In this document: one piece after another, positions 9,660 through 20,383 of the stretch
Position numbering within the stretch: the first letter of the stretch is position 1
Layout: each line of letters opens with the position of its first letter
Assembly (NCBI RefSeq): GCF_048820935.1
Contig: NZ_JBMERD010000010.1
Coordinates: 45,957 to 109,956, forward strand
Source of the DNA: Algicoccus sp048820935
Lineage (GTDB): Bacteria; Pseudomonadota; Gammaproteobacteria; Burkholderiales; Burkholderiaceae_B
DNA: 64,000 nucleotides
Direction of reading: 5' to 3'
Translations under genes and position numbers: made by a program
Notes under the pieces: generated by a model
Told to the model about the DNA's origin: nothing
What the model saw: only the letters and a program-made list of their open reading frames with translations
Database searches by the model: none

Positions 9660-9701
9660 GGCGGTTTGTTGGGTAGTTGCCCCCAAGCCGCCAATTTTTT
9701 T
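9660..9701 (+). terminator. terminator-like hairpin in the hisZ leader (possible attenuator)
   Basis: GGCGG (9660-9664) pairs with CCGCC (9688-9692), an inner TTGGG/CCCAA helix extends the stem, and seven T residues follow (9695-9701). It lies about 40 bases after the predicted transcription start and 70 bases before the hisZ ATG. This is where an attenuator, or the end of a small RNA of about 80 nt, would sit. I do not recognise a riboswitch consensus or a histidine-rich leader peptide here. Confidence 0.6.
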
Positions 9702-9770
9702 GTGCTGTCATATTGTGAAGTTTGATTTTTTAGAAATTGTTTGAATGAGTTTGTACCGGTAAAACCTCTT

Positions 9771-10937
9771 ATGAATGGTCACTGGCTATTGCCCGAACAT
9801 CTGGCAGATGTACTGCCCGCAGAAGCAAGACGTATTGAGGCGTTGCGCCGTAAGGTGCTCGATCTGTTTCGCGGGTATGGTTTTGAGTTGGTTTCTGCAC
9901 CGATGGTGGAGTATCTGGATTCGTTGCTAGCTGGGGCTGGTGAGGATTTAAGATTACGGACGTTTAAACTGGTGGATCAAATTTCAGGCCGCACTATGGG
10001 GTTACGCGCCGACATTACGCCGCAAGTCACACGGATTGATGCGCATTTGTTGAATCGTCCTGGTGTGACACGTTTGTGTTATTCCGGTCCAGTCTTGCAC
10101 ACACGTCCAAACGGATTGTTGGCAAGCCGTGAGCTCTTGCAGGTTGGGGCGGAGATTTATGGTTACGCGGGGTATCAAGCAGACTTAGAAATCTTGCGCT
10201 TGGCGACAGAAATGCTAAACCAAGCTGGCATACAAGATGCACAGCTGGTTTTATGTCACGATGGTTTGATCCGTCATGTTTTAGAACTGGATCCCGTCGC
10301 TGTACGCAATGCTGATGAAATCATTGGTTTACTCAGAGAAAAAGACTTACCCGGTATCGCAACTTTACGGACGCATTTCTCTGAGATTTCTGAGTCTACC
10401 GTGGAAGCCTTGTATGCGCTGGCGCAACTCAATGGCGGGGTGGATGTTTTAGAAAAAGCACACGAACGGTTGCCAGACACACCAGGTGTACGTCAGTCGC
10501 TGGAGACACTAAAAAACTTGATTAATGGTTTGGGCCATGCCTGCGTTAGTATTGATTTAGCGGATGCTGGGCAATATGGCTATCACTCCGGTGTTACATT
10601 CTCCTTTTATGCGCCAAGATGGCATGATGCATTGCTGCGCGGCGGACGTTATGACAATATCAGTCAGGCTTATGGGCGCGCGCGCTCGGCAACAGGCTTT
10701 AGTTTGGATTTGAGACGACTCGCCAGCTTGACCAGAAAACCAGAATCTGTGCGTGCCATTGTGGCGCCGGCTGGTCATGATGAAATACTGTTGGATCAGA
10801 TTGTGCGTTTGCGCGCACAAGGTGAGATTGTGATTCAGTTACTGCCCGGTGAGGACGCAGAGCACAGCGAATTCAATGTGGATCGGGAAATCGTGCAAAT
10901 GAATGGTCAATGGGTTGTTCAACCATTGATGGATTAA
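9771..10937 (+). CDS. hisZ: ATP phosphoribosyltransferase regulatory subunit HisZ
   Basis: Catalytically inactive HisRS-like paralogue that activates the short form of HisG in the first step of histidine synthesis. The 388-aa protein begins MNGHWLLPEHLADVLPAEA and keeps class II synthetase landmarks (SGPVLHTRP, the LLRGGRYDN block). It lacks the HisRS anticodon domain. The frame is open from a TTG at 9741, but the ATG at 9771 matches the usual N-terminus. purA follows, a gene order seen in many Burkholderiales. Confidence 0.92.
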   Translation: MNGHWLLPEHLADVLPAEARRIEALRRKVLDLFRGYGFELVSAPMVEYLDSLLAGAGEDLRLRTFKLVDQISGRTMGLRADITPQVTRIDAHLLNRPGVTRLCYSGPVLHTRPNGLLASRELLQVGAEIYGYAGYQADLEILRLATEMLNQAGIQDAQLVLCHDGLIRHVLELDPVAVRNADEIIGLLREKDLPGIATLRTHFSEISESTVEALYALAQLNGGVDVLEKAHERLPDTPGVRQSLETLKNLINGLGHACVSIDLADAGQYGYHSGVTFSFYAPRWHDALLRGGRYDNISQAYGRARSATGFSLDLRRLASLTRKPESVRAIVAPAGHDEILLDQIVRLRAQGEIVIQLLPGEDAEHSEFNVDREIVQMNGQWVVQPLMD

Positions 10938-10966
10938 TTGAATATAGGGTTTGAGTGGAATTTATG

Positions 10967-12262
10967 ATGAGTAAGAACGTTGTCGTCATCGGCACTCAAT
11001 GGGGTGACGAAGGGAAGGGTAAGATTGTTGACTGGCTGGCCGAGTCTGCTGTCGGTGTTGTTCGCTTTCAGGGTGGACACAACGCAGGTCATACCTTGTG
11101 GATTAAAGGTCAGAAAACAATTTTGCGTCTGATTCCTTCGGGCATCATGCATGAAGACAAGCATTGCTACATTGGTAATGGCGTCGTTTTGTCACCGCAA
11201 GCTTTGTTCTCCGAAATTGAAGAGCTTGAGCAAGCAGGCTTGGACGTGTCTTCACGTCTGCATATTAGTCAGGCTTGCCCGTTGATTTTGCCTTATCACG
11301 TTGCGTTGGATCAGGCGCGTGAAGCCCGTCAAGGTGAGGGCAAGATTGGCACGACTGGCCGAGGCATTGGACCTGCTTACGAAGACAAAGTGTCACGTCG
11401 TGCATTGCGCGTTCAAGATCTACTGGATCCAAAAGGTTTCCGCGAGAAGCTTGAGCGTGTGATGGAGTATCACAATTTTGTTCTGACTCAGTATTTCCAG
11501 GTTGAACCCTTGTCCGTAGACGCAGTCTACGATGAAATTATGGCGCTTGCGCCACGACTGACACCCATGATTAGCGATGTCAGCGCAGCGTTGAACCGAA
11601 TTCGTAAAGAAGGCGGCAACTTGTTGTTTGAAGGCGCGCAGGGCGCCATGCTGGATATTGATCACGGTACCTATCCATTTGTGACGAGTAGCAACTGCAT
11701 TGCCGGTGCTGCTTCAACTGGAACAGGCGTGGGTCCGCAAGCTTTGAATTACGTGCTTGGAATTACTAAGGCTTATGCAACCCGAGTGGGTTCAGGGCCT
11801 TTCCCAACCGAACTGCACGATGAAATCGGTGCGCGTTTGGCTGAAGTAGGTAAAGAATTTGGTTCTGTGACGGGTCGTGCGCGTCGCTGCGGTTGGTTTG
11901 ACGGTGCAGCACTGAAGCGTTCCGTACAAATCAACGGCATTGATGGTCTGTGCATTACTAAGCTGGATGTGCTGGACGGGATTGAGACTGTGCGTTTGGG
12001 TGTGGGTTACCGCATTGACGGCGAGTTTACAGAATTGCTTCCTTATGGTGCAGAAGCTGTAAGTAAAGTCGAACCAATCTATGAAGAAATGCCTGGTTGG
12101 ACAGAATCCACCGTGGGTGTGACTGAGTTTGATAAACTGCCTGCCAATGCGCGACAATACCTAATGCGAATTTCAGAAATCTGCGAAGTGCCAATCGATA
12201 TCGTGTCGACAGGGCCTGAGCGTGATGAAACCATTATGTTGCGACACCCATTCAAAGGTTGA
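10967..12262 (+). CDS. purA: adenylosuccinate synthetase
   Basis: Joins IMP and aspartate, using GTP, in AMP synthesis. The 431-aa product begins MSKNVVVIGTQWGDEGKGK, with the phosphate-binding GDEGKGK loop at about residues 13-19. It contains the FQGGHNAGHTL block and the GTTGRGIGPAYEDK motif. In-frame starts also exist at 10955 (GTG) and 10964 (ATG). The ATG at 10967 is preferred on family length and on spacing from a GAGTGG element. It is 29 bp downstream of hisZ and probably cotranscribed. Confidence 0.96.
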   Translation: MSKNVVVIGTQWGDEGKGKIVDWLAESAVGVVRFQGGHNAGHTLWIKGQKTILRLIPSGIMHEDKHCYIGNGVVLSPQALFSEIEELEQAGLDVSSRLHISQACPLILPYHVALDQAREARQGEGKIGTTGRGIGPAYEDKVSRRALRVQDLLDPKGFREKLERVMEYHNFVLTQYFQVEPLSVDAVYDEIMALAPRLTPMISDVSAALNRIRKEGGNLLFEGAQGAMLDIDHGTYPFVTSSNCIAGAASTGTGVGPQALNYVLGITKAYATRVGSGPFPTELHDEIGARLAEVGKEFGSVTGRARRCGWFDGAALKRSVQINGIDGLCITKLDVLDGIETVRLGVGYRIDGEFTELLPYGAEAVSKVEPIYEEMPGWTESTVGVTEFDKLPANARQYLMRISEICEVPIDIVSTGPERDETIMLRHPFKG

Positions 12263-12269
12263 TTGAAGC

Positions 12270-12794
12270 ATGAGTGATACGGATCGTGATGTCTGGGTCT
12301 CTTGGGACCAGTACCATGCGCTCATTGAAAGTCTGGCGCTAAAGGTGTATGAGTCAGATTGGAAGTTTGACCAGATTATTTGTCTGGCCAGAGGTGGAAT
12401 GCGCGTTGGCGACGTGTTATCACGCTTATTTCGCATGCCGTTAGCCATTCTGTCGGCCAGTAGTTATCGAGAAAATGCAGGACGTGATCAAGGTCAGCTT
12501 GATATTGCTCCCTACATCTCAATGGCTTATGGCAAGCCTTCAGGACGGGTTTTGCTGGTCGATGATATGGTGGATAGCGGTCTGACCTTTGGGAAGGTTC
12601 GAGGGCACTTGCTTTCTTCTTATCCGCAGATTACTGAAATGAGAACCGCTGTGATCTGGTGGAAAGCTCGTTCAGTTGTGACACCTGATTATTATGCGCA
12701 GTATCTGCCAACCGATCCGTGGATTCATCAACCTTTTGAGAATTACGATGAAATGACGCTTGAAGAGCTGCGTCGACTTCATGATGTGAAGTAA
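12270..12794 (+). CDS. phosphoribosyltransferase family protein
   Basis: A 174-aa type I phosphoribosyltransferase. The PRPP-binding motif VLLVDDMVDSGLTF is at residues 94-107, preceded by the CLARGGMRVGDVLSR loop. The overall form is closest to xanthine/hypoxanthine phosphoribosyltransferase-like proteins that often follow purA in this order, which fits purine salvage. The base specificity cannot be read from the sequence. It starts seven bases after purA. Confidence 0.85.
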   Translation: MSDTDRDVWVSWDQYHALIESLALKVYESDWKFDQIICLARGGMRVGDVLSRLFRMPLAILSASSYRENAGRDQGQLDIAPYISMAYGKPSGRVLLVDDMVDSGLTFGKVRGHLLSSYPQITEMRTAVIWWKARSVVTPDYYAQYLPTDPWIHQPFENYDEMTLEELRRLHDVK

Positions 12795-12850
12795 AAAGCA
12801 TTGTTTTTGTTGTGTAATACCGTTAGTTTGTATTAAAACTTTTCGTTCCA

Positions 12851-12859
12851 TGCTATAGT
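12851..12859 (+). promoter_or_regulatory. candidate extended -10 promoter of rpsU
   Basis: TGC followed by TATAGT (12854-12859) forms an extended -10 element 40 bp before the rpsU ATG. No good -35 hexamer is at the right distance, which is tolerated for extended -10 promoters. By eye only. Confidence 0.35.
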
Positions 12860-12898
12860 GCATGGCTAATCTAACCATAATTAGAGTTGTGATTTTAT

Positions 12899-13111
12899 AT
12901 GCCAATTGTCCGTCTGAAAGAAAATGAGCCCTTTGAAGTGGCTCTGCGCCGTTTCAAGCGCACCATCGAAAAAACTGGTTTGCTGACCGAATTGCGTGCT
13001 CGTGAATTTTACGAAAAGCCAACGGCAGAGCGTAAGCGTAAGCATGCCGCAGCGGTCAAGCGTCACTACAAACGTCTGCGTAGCCAACAGCTGCCCCCAC
13101 GGATGTACTAA
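12899..13111 (+). CDS. rpsU: 30S ribosomal protein S21
   Basis: A 70-aa, strongly basic protein with the S21 signature: MPIVRLKENEPFEVALRRFKR at the start, an REFYEKPTAERKRK centre and an arginine-rich C-terminus. S21 joins the 30S platform near the anti-Shine-Dalgarno region. It heads the classic rpsU-dnaG-rpoD set, but here it is followed by a 435-bp gap, so it is probably its own transcription unit. Confidence 0.98.
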   Translation: MPIVRLKENEPFEVALRRFKRTIEKTGLLTELRAREFYEKPTAERKRKHAAAVKRHYKRLRSQQLPPRMY

Positions 13112-13546
13112 TTGATTGTTCATCTGTTTGTTTTATCAGGCAGGTGATGATCAATTCAATCAAAACACAGTCAAGGTCGTCGCTTGACGACCTGTGTTTC
13201 TGACGCTGTATTTCGCTGAGTGTCACTAGCAGTTACAACAAGTCTCTAAATCAGATTCGTCTGATAGGATGGATTGTCTGCTTATTCTTACTACCTTGTA
13301 GTCATCATTTCCCGTCAATAGTCTACTAAACCGACCTGCGTTTAAGATTGTGTGGTGTTTCTTTGTGCGTCATGCATACGTGAATTCACATGTCACGCAG
13401 TTCCTGCTAATGTGAATGCGGTGTCTTGCCAAGTAGACAGAAGCGTCCGTCCGAATACCCGAGTGTCTGATAAGCTATCTAGCGTTGTGTGCAAATGGAT
13501 ACAGCGTGCCATGATGCCTGTGTACTGATTTCAAGCTGAGACGATT
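13112..13546. other. non-coding gap between rpsU and dnaG
   Basis: I see no gene in these 435 bp. Directly after the rpsU stop an imperfect hairpin can form between about 13,111-13,126 and 13,140-13,155. A second, perfect 8-bp hairpin (AGGTCGTC at 13,174-13,181 with GACGACCT at 13,186-13,193) can be lengthened by flanking AAACAC/GTGTTT pairs. Neither is followed by a long T run, so termination after rpsU is possible but not certain. A dnaG promoter must lie in the remainder; I could not pick one with confidence. Confidence 0.5.
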
Positions 13547-15400
13547 TTGATTCCAGACGACTTTATCCAGACCTTATTGTCCCGAACCGATATTGCCGAT
13601 GTCGTCGGTCAGTATGTGCAGTTGCGCAAGGGTGGCGCGAACTTATTGGGATTGTGTCCGTTTCATAAAGAAAAGTCCCCATCATTTACGGTAAGTCCGA
13701 CTAAGCAGTTTTATCATTGTTTCGGTTGTGGCGCACATGGCAGTGCCATCACGTTTCTCATGGAGCACACGGGTGCGAGTTTTCCGCAAGCAGTCCAAAC
13801 GCTGTCCCATCGGCTCGGTCTGTCTGTGCCGGAATCACCTAGATCGGCGAATCAGCGGGAGCAATGGGCACAGCGTCGTGATGAGCGTAAAGTTCACACG
13901 CAAGCATTAGAGCTTGCTCACGAGTTTTATAAGAAACAGCTTCGAACCTCTGAAGATGCGATCAACTATTTAAAAGGTCGCGGTGTTACAGGTGCCATTG
14001 CAGCGCGATTTGGATTGGGTTGGGTGCCCGATGACCGTCGTGCACTAAGTCGAGTCGCAACGAATTATGACGAAGCTGTTTGGGTTGAGGCTGGTCTGGT
14101 TGTTGAGCGTGAGGATGGCACGCGATATGATCGTTTTCGGGGTCGTGTCATGTTCCCGATTCATAATCAGAAGGGCGAGCTTATTGGCTTTGGGGGGCGT
14201 CTCATTGCCAAAGGTGAACCCAAGTATCTGAACTCGCCTGAAACCATCTTGTTTAGCAAAGGGCATGAGCTTTATGGTTTGTGGGAAGGGCGCCAGGCCA
14301 TTTCACGTGAGCGTGAAGCCATTGTGGTGGAAGGCTACATGGATGTTGTGGGTCTTGCGCAGCAAGGTGTTGAAAACGTCGTAGCCACGTTGGGTACGGC
14401 GACCACACCCGATCATTTACGCAAACTGGTGCGTTTGACAGATCGTATCGTTTTTAGCTTTGATGGTGATGCAGCAGGCCGCAAGGCCGCGTGGCGTGCG
14501 TTACAAGCAGCATTGCCAATCTTGCGTGATGATTTGTCTGTTCGTTTTTTGTTCTTGCCAGATGGGCAGGACCCTGATAGCTATGTGCGAAGTTTTGGTC
14601 AGGCCGCATTTAAAGCGAGCGTCAATGAATCCCTCGCACTATCGACATTCTTCTTGCAAGAATTGTCGTCTCGACACCGAATGGAAGAGCCAGAAGGGCG
14701 CTCTGCATGCTTACATGAAGCTGCACCCCTAATTGCGCAAATTGCACCTGGTGCTTTTAAGAGCCAATTACTCCATGCGTTGGCTTACGAGGTGAAGCTC
14801 ACTCAACAGGAGCTAGAGGCATCTTTACAAGCGACTCAGGTACGAATTGTCAAAACGATGGCTGCACCAGCAGGGGCACATGCGACCCAGAATGGTTCAC
14901 AGCTACAGTCGGGTGGTGGTCGTTTTGGAGGCGAGCCGAGATTTCCTGATCGGCGGAAAAGCAATCGGTTTGAGCGTTTACATCATCGTTCAGTCACTCC
15001 CATGGCGCGACGCTTGCTCTTATTGCTGCTAACACACCCTGATTTGGCACAATCTGTTGGAGAGCAACAACTTGAAACTTTGGACAAAGGCCCCCATCTA
15101 TCTTTAGTCCACGATTTTATTGTGCTCGTGCAATCCAATTCTGCCACGCACCTCGGTGCATTGTTGGAAAGTGCAGATCCTGATAGTGAGTTGGCTGAAG
15201 TGTTGCAACGCTTATCAGCCGATTTGATGACAGGTGTTGAATTGCCGGATCCACAACAAGAATGGGATGATGCGTTACGTCGTATTGAACTTGAAAGTCT
15301 GAGGATGGAGCAAGCGGGTTTAATTGAGTCTGGCTTGCAATCTGATGATGCTCGGCAGCGTTATATGGAACTTTCACAACGGATTCGGAGTCTAAGCTAA
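13547..15400 (+). CDS. dnaG: DNA primase
   Basis: Makes RNA primers for chromosome replication. The 617-aa protein has the N-terminal CHC2 zinc motif (Cys37, His40, Cys58, Cys61), the catalytic core with RVMFPIHNQKGELIGFGGR, the TOPRIM acidic residues in VVEGYMDVVGL and SFDGDAAGRKA, and a C-terminal DnaB-interaction domain. The start appears to be TTG at 13,547, because MIPDDFIQ matches the family N-terminus and no ATG or GTG upstream is in frame. A GAG element seven bases upstream is the only ribosome-site candidate, so translation may be weak. Confidence 0.95.
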   Translation: MIPDDFIQTLLSRTDIADVVGQYVQLRKGGANLLGLCPFHKEKSPSFTVSPTKQFYHCFGCGAHGSAITFLMEHTGASFPQAVQTLSHRLGLSVPESPRSANQREQWAQRRDERKVHTQALELAHEFYKKQLRTSEDAINYLKGRGVTGAIAARFGLGWVPDDRRALSRVATNYDEAVWVEAGLVVEREDGTRYDRFRGRVMFPIHNQKGELIGFGGRLIAKGEPKYLNSPETILFSKGHELYGLWEGRQAISREREAIVVEGYMDVVGLAQQGVENVVATLGTATTPDHLRKLVRLTDRIVFSFDGDAAGRKAAWRALQAALPILRDDLSVRFLFLPDGQDPDSYVRSFGQAAFKASVNESLALSTFFLQELSSRHRMEEPEGRSACLHEAAPLIAQIAPGAFKSQLLHALAYEVKLTQQELEASLQATQVRIVKTMAAPAGAHATQNGSQLQSGGGRFGGEPRFPDRRKSNRFERLHHRSVTPMARRLLLLLLTHPDLAQSVGEQQLETLDKGPHLSLVHDFIVLVQSNSATHLGALLESADPDSELAEVLQRLSADLMTGVELPDPQQEWDDALRRIELESLRMEQAGLIESGLQSDDARQRYMELSQRIRSLS

Positions 15401-15861
15401 AAGGCCCGGTTCAAGTGAGTGCCATAGACGACTGAAGTCAGCTACAATAGACGGGTACTTTACGCATTTGGAATTTTTGCATCCATGCGATTCGAACTCG
15501 ATAAAGTTTATTAAGATTGGGACGTTTGGTGATCTCTCTGTCAGATCCGTAAAAACACGCCCACCGACTTCATAGTCAACAGCGACAGTTCGAATAAAAA
15601 GTGTCAGTATGTCAGCGACATTTCAAGTCATTTCCGTGATGAGCGGGGATGTGTGGGTTGGTTTTGCATATCAACGAAGGATCTAAGCAGGAATTGGCTT
15701 GCCACGCAATCGCATGAAAGTTATATAAGTCGACAAATCAATTTGCGCTGAGTGATCTCAGCTAGCAATGAATTTGTCGTGATTTCGATGATGACAAACA
15801 GGGTCGATCCTTTTTCCATAATCGATCAAAGTTAAACCATAAAGGACCAGTTAGGGACACT
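15401..15861. other. non-coding gap between dnaG and rpoD
   Basis: No gene is visible in 461 bp. TACAAT at 15,443-15,448, with GTGCCA at 15,419-15,424 and an 18-bp spacer, is a weak promoter candidate. A small perfect hairpin, GCTGAG-TGAT-CTCAGC, lies near 15,747-15,762. The length of this region suggests that rpoD has its own promoter or promoters and a long leader. Confidence 0.4.
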
Positions 15862-18288
<2,427 letters not shown>

Positions 18289-18298
18289 GGGGGGCTTG

Positions 18299-18336
18299 AA
18301 ATTGTGTAAGCCGATGGTTAGGTGACTACACAATTT
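18299..18336 (+). terminator. first hairpin after rpoD
   Basis: A perfect 10-bp stem (AAATTGTGTA at 18,299-18,308 with TACACAATTT at 18,327-18,336) is followed by A-rich rather than T-rich sequence. On the + strand it is a weak terminator or mRNA-stabilising structure. It lies 10 bp after the rpoD stop. Confidence 0.5.
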
Positions 18337-18349
18337 AAAAAACAACCTG

Positions 18350-18395
18350 AGCGCATATTGACAGATTAAGGTAATCTGGCGATATGCGCTTTTTT
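18350..18395 (+). terminator. rho-independent terminator of rpoD
   Basis: GCGCATAT (18,351-18,358) pairs with ATATGCGC (18,382-18,389), with an inner CAGATTA/TAATCTG helix, and six T residues follow. It ends 16 bp before the start codon of the next gene, so that gene's promoter would have to overlap it, or the gene is reached by read-through. Confidence 0.85.
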
Positions 18396-18411
18396 CTTGG
18401 AGGGTTATTCC

Positions 18412-19146
18412 ATGAGTATCGGTAAATCAACGGCCTGGGTGGCAAGTCTTTTAGTGGCGATCGGTTTAGCTGTCGGTGGATGGTTTGTCGGCCAAGGCAT
18501 TGAAGGTTTTAGAAAAGCAGACCGTTTTATTACGATTAAAGGCTTGGCCGAACATGATGTGAAAAGTGATTACGCGATTTGGGTGATTACATTTCGGCGC
18601 GCGGGTAGTGACTACGGCATGCTACAAAAAGAGCTGACTGCCGATCGCGACAAGGTCATTGCGTTTCTAAAAACACAGGGGTTTGATGGGAGTAGCGTTG
18701 AACCACGTTCGTTAAATATTACAGATTTGCTCGCACGTGAATATGGACAGCAGGATAATTTGGCTTTTAGATACACAGGGCAAGGTGCTGTTGTGATTAA
18801 AACCGACCAAGTGGATGCGGTTGCTGCTGCCGTCAATCATCAAGATGCCCTGATCCAGGAAGGGGTGCAAATCTCATCGGACGGACAATATTCAGGTCAA
18901 CCCCGATATTACTTGCGTGGCTTTAATGAGATTAAGCCACAACTATTGGCACAAGCGATTGGTAATGCCAGGGAACAGGCAGAAAGGTTTGCAAAAGATG
19001 CAGGCGCTCGTCTAGGTCAATTGCGCCAAGCCAATCAAGGCAATATTCAGATTCTGGATGATGATGGTGGTGATCAATATAGCTCTGGGACCACCATCGG
19101 TAAACGTTTACGAGTAGTCAGTTCGTTTATATTTTCGCTGGATTAA
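18412..19146 (+). CDS. SIMPL-domain (DUF541) envelope protein
   Basis: A 244-aa protein with an N-terminal membrane anchor or signal (about residues 6-28), then a SIMPL/DUF541 domain beginning ADRFITIKGLAEHDVKSD. These proteins form periplasmic or membrane-anchored oligomers, and a related E. coli protein (YggE) is linked to oxidative-stress defence. The ATG at 18,412 is chosen over an upstream TTG because GGAGGG lies seven bases before it. The function here is not known. Confidence 0.85.
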   Translation: MSIGKSTAWVASLLVAIGLAVGGWFVGQGIEGFRKADRFITIKGLAEHDVKSDYAIWVITFRRAGSDYGMLQKELTADRDKVIAFLKTQGFDGSSVEPRSLNITDLLAREYGQQDNLAFRYTGQGAVVIKTDQVDAVAAAVNHQDALIQEGVQISSDGQYSGQPRYYLRGFNEIKPQLLAQAIGNAREQAERFAKDAGARLGQLRQANQGNIQILDDDGGDQYSSGTTIGKRLRVVSSFIFSLD

Positions 19147-19200
19147 GTGTCAGAATGACAAAGAATCAGTGTGCGAGTGATTTTTACCGTAATTCGAAAT

Positions 19201-19240
19201 AAAACTCCACCTCGGTGTGCAATGCGCTGAGGTGGAGCTT
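19201..19240 (-). terminator. terminator of the HdeD-like gene
   Basis: A 9-bp perfect stem, CTCCACCTC (19,205-19,213) with GAGGTGGAG (19,229-19,237). Read on the minus strand it is followed by TTTTATTT, which fits termination of the gene at 19,248-19,835. It may also stop read-through from the convergent SIMPL gene. Confidence 0.7.
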
Positions 19241-19247
19241 GGGATGA

Positions 19248-19835
19248 TTAGAGGTTTTTTTGATCACCACGCTTTAACGCATTACCTAAAAAGACCAATG
19301 CCCACCCCTGTAAAATGAGTTCGATGGCCAACAGCATGCCAGGCACCCAGAGACTGGACTCAGGCCAACCGTTCATGATCATAATGCCCAGTAAGATGGA
19401 AATGACACCTGAAAGCAGTGTCCAACCTGCCTGTCCTAATGCCCAGTTCTGGATGGCAGCAATAATCCGTAAAAAGCCCGTAAAGAAAAAGAGAAATGCG
19501 AGCCAGATGGTGAGTCCTTGGAGCGCCTCGATCGGGGAGAGCCAGATATAAATCCCCGCCACAATGTACACAACAGTTAGTAAGGTTTGGATGAGAAACG
19601 TTTTCCAGACACGTGTTTGGAAAGCATGGATTCCCATCAACACACCGGAGATGATCGCCGCAAAACCAAGTAGCTTAATTGTGATGATGGAGAAAGCCAC
19701 TTCGGCCAAAATGCCAAATGTACCCAGGATGAGCATTAACACACCAATCCAGACGAGCTTATTGGCATGAGGTGCAACCTTTTTAAGCATTTGCTGTTGC
19801 ATGTCTTTGAAATTTGAAAGTGGATCTTGAACCAT
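19248..19835 (-). CDS. HdeD-family membrane protein
   Basis: A 195-aa integral membrane protein with about six hydrophobic helices and the repeated short-loop pattern of the HdeD/DUF308 family, including a conserved WLSPIEALQGLT-type stretch. E. coli HdeD is associated with acid resistance at high cell density. Here only the family is certain. The ribosome site GGAG is well placed before the ATG. It is a single-gene unit convergent with the SIMPL gene. Confidence 0.82.
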   Translation of the reverse strand: MVQDPLSNFKDMQQQMLKKVAPHANKLVWIGVLMLILGTFGILAEVAFSIITIKLLGFAAIISGVLMGIHAFQTRVWKTFLIQTLLTVVYIVAGIYIWLSPIEALQGLTIWLAFLFFFTGFLRIIAAIQNWALGQAGWTLLSGVISILLGIMIMNGWPESSLWVPGMLLAIELILQGWALVFLGNALKRGDQKNL

Positions 19836-20039
19836 TACGGTATCTCCGCGAGCGTTAAAATTTAATTTGAAATTAATATTTCACATATGCGAAGTGTACC
19901 GCGAAGTAGTGGCCAGGAAACTCAAAATTTAAGTTGAATTTGGTGCAATCAGTGCGCGAAGAAAACACAGTCTTTTGTGATGTACAATAGCGCCCAGCAA
20001 AGTTTGCTCAGTTTGAATTATTCATTGAGCGAGTTTGAC

Positions 20040-20383
20040 GGGCCTCTAGCTCATGCTTGGTTAGAGCAGCGGACTTAAGGGCAGATAACCTAAAATCATT
20101 TTTAAAACAGATGGTCATGGTTGTTTGCAAATGGGTTGCAAATTGGTAAGTTCACTCTGCCTTTTTGTAGAACTACTCAAATTCGGGGAAGCCTCTGTGT
20201 CAACGTGGTAATCCCGAGCCAAACCAGGTCGATTTCAGATATCAATCTGGGAGGTGTAGAGACTGTACGGGTAGATCGTAAAGATAAGAGACAGTCCAGA
20301 CCACAAACCGGAAACGGGCAGTGAAAACTGAAGTGGTAAGCATAATCCGTTGGTGCGGGGTTCGACTCCCCGGGGGCCCACCA
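20040..20383 (+). tRNA. tRNA with CAU anticodon, interrupted by a group I intron
   Basis: Exon 1 is 20,040-20,075 and exon 2 is 20,341-20,383. Joined, they form a complete cloverleaf. The acceptor pairs GGGCCTC with GGGGCCC, the D stem is GCTC/GAGC, and the anticodon stem GCGGA/TCCGT encloses the loop CT-CAT-AA. The T stem CGGGG/CCCCG encloses TTCGACT, followed by A and an encoded CCA. CAU could be elongator Met or lysidine-modified Ile2, and I cannot decide without comparison. The interruption lies between positions 33 and 34, directly before the anticodon. The alternative anticodon UAU would need an intron that does not end in G. Confidence 0.9.
20076..20340 (+). ncRNA. group I self-splicing intron inside the tRNA
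   Basis: A 265-nt insert without an ORF. It shows the group I core in order. GGTC (20,113-20,116) can act as guide for exon end GACT with a U-G pair at the splice site. P2 is a perfect TTTGCAA/TTGCAAA hairpin (20,124-20,142). The P element CAAATTCGGGGAAGCC (20,178-20,193) and Q element ATCCCGAGCCAAACC (20,211-20,225) follow. R is AGGTGTAGAGACTGT (20,252-20,266) and S is ACAGTCC (20,291-20,297); GACTGT/ACAGTC form P7. Two GAAA-capped hairpins follow and the intron ends in G. The P, Q and R blocks closely resemble the Azoarcus tRNA-Ile intron (subgroup IC3). Confidence 0.9.

Noticed and set aside
20121..20324. A 67-aa ORF inside the intron as a possible homing endonuclease
   Set aside because: It overlaps the conserved ribozyme core, has no LAGLIDADG or HNH pattern and is far too short.
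20076..20341. tRNA-Ile(UAU) reading, with the intron shifted by one base
   Set aside because: It also gives a foldable anticodon loop, but the intron would then end in C. Group I introns end in G, and the CAU reading satisfies this.
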